Positions 13,026 through 13,608 of a stretch of DNA of 13,608 nt are shown in pieces. The notes under the pieces were generated by a model. That model was not told the DNA's origin and did no database searches. It saw only the letters and a list, made by a program, of their open reading frames with translations. The stretch spans positions 1-13,608 of the forward strand of contig JAFKKQ010000053.1 in the NCBI GenBank assembly GCA_017304505.1, read 5' to 3'. The stretch's first letter is position 1. Each line of letters begins with the position of its first letter. The stretch is from Hyphomicrobiales bacterium. Lineage in GTDB: Bacteria; Pseudomonadota; Alphaproteobacteria; Rhizobiales; Xanthobacteraceae. A program made the translations under genes and the position numbers.

Positions 13026-13608
13026 TCAGGCCACGCCAAGGCGTTTCAATTCGGCTTGCCCTTCGGCGATCAATCTCGCCGTTGCCGTTTCGATCTGGCT
13101 TTGCATGCGGCGGAAGAATTCGTCCTTGTCGAGGCCGGGTGGAATCGGTTCAAGGAACTCGACGACGATGGTGCCGGGCAAGCGCCGGAATGCGCGGCGC
13201 GGCCAGAACAGACCGGAGTTCAGCGCGACGGGAATGCACGGCACGCCGATCTCGGTGTAGAGATACGCCACACCATACTTGTAGCGTGGCTCGGCGCCCG
13301 GCGCACGTCGGGTGCCCTCCGGGAAAATGATGAGCTGGCGACCGCTGCGGATCTCCTCGCGCGCCCGCGCGGTCATTTTGGCGAGCGCCTGCGAACCGGC
13401 GGAACGGTCGACCGGGATCATGCGCCCCTTCGCCATGAACCATCCGAACAGCGGAATCCACATCAGCTCGCGCTTGACGATGAAGGTGAAGTCCTCGAAC
13501 AACCGCAGCAGCGCGAACGTCTCGAAGATCGACTGGTGCTTGGCGGCAACGATGAGCGGCCCCGCGAAGCGCGCGCCGTTCAGCCGCTCCAATCCGCGAA
13601 CCTCAAGG
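13026..13608 (-). CDS. plsC: 1-acyl-sn-glycerol-3-phosphate acyltransferase (PlsC family, 5' truncated)
   Basis: The frame is open from the window edge (first full codon 13607-13605) to a TGA at 13028-13026, giving 194 residues. The start lies outside. The PlsC motifs are present in order: KHQSIFETF with HX4E instead of the usual HX4D (motif I), KGRMIPVDR (motif II), IIFPEGTRRAPG (motif III) and VPCIPVALNSG (motif IV). It transfers an acyl chain to lysophosphatidate at the inner membrane to make phosphatidate for phospholipids. The VRGLERL stretch before motif I is usual for PlsC and shows that the TTG at 13592 is internal, not the start. One or two N-terminal membrane segments should be coded beyond the window. 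Confidence 0.9.
   Translation of the reverse strand, partial: LEVRGLERLNGARFAGPLIVAAKHQSIFETFALLRLFEDFTFIVKRELMWIPLFGWFMAKGRMIPVDRSAGSQALAKMTARAREEIRSGRQLIIFPEGTRRAPGAEPRYKYGVAYLYTEIGVPCIPVALNSGLFWPRRAFRRLPGTIVVEFLEPIPPGLDKDEFFRRMQSQIETATARLIAEGQAELKRLGVA

Overview
The window is GC-rich, densely coded chromosomal DNA from an alphaproteobacterium. It most likely comes from the Hyphomicrobiales, in the Bradyrhizobium / Rhodopseudomonas / Pseudolabrys neighbourhood. The reasons are the gene set metX-metW, chorismate mutase-hisC-tyrA, a DUF2125 protein, a ChaC-like cyclotransferase and plsC; small secreted DUF3551 and DUF1236 proteins, which are typical of that group; and REP-type palindromes of a style common there. 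I see no rRNA, tRNA, CRISPR array, prophage or complete insertion sequence.

Layout. 1-875 (+) is the 3' part of a LVIVD-repeat propeller protein. After a 12-bp perfect hairpin comes a G3E/COG0523 GTPase (956-2008, +), convergent with an MFS transporter (2012-3475, -). Behind the transporter start are two mirror-image MITE-like palindromes (3508-3586 and 3600-3675). A secreted TIGR02594/CHAP-like protein (3753-4436, -) follows, then about 370 bases without a gene. The metX-metW pair (6664 to 4808, -) is divergent from chorismate mutase (6789-7676, +), hisC (7855-9039, +) and tyrA (9036-10010, +, overlapping hisC by 4 bases). Convergent to tyrA are a DUF3551 protein (10016-10285, -) and a DUF2125 protein (10324-11451, -). 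Next are a ChaC-like gamma-glutamylcyclotransferase (11610-12278, +), a DUF1236 protein (12398-12817, +), a REP-type palindrome and a strong terminator, and finally a 5'-truncated plsC (13026-13608, -).

How the genes work together. The centre is an amino-acid synthesis block. MetX activates homoserine for methionine and MetW is its usual partner. On the other side of a shared 124-base intergenic region, chorismate mutase makes prephenate, the HisC-family aminotransferase transaminates histidinol-phosphate and/or aromatic keto acids, and TyrA oxidises prephenate for tyrosine. The remaining genes are envelope or housekeeping functions.

Most notable features. (1) An exact in-frame 81-bp tandem duplication inside hisC repeats the NPNNPTG cofactor loop and makes the protein 27 residues longer. 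(2) The pair of mirrored palindromes upstream of the MFS gene have arms that differ by compensating substitutions and each carry a TTT/AAA insert on the inner arm. (3) Chorismate mutase has a long C-terminal region that looks like a degenerate, non-catalytic prephenate dehydratase module. (4) The start of the ChaC-like gene is built from four 12-base repeats that offer several start codons. I did not find evidence for a wholly new defence or mobile system.
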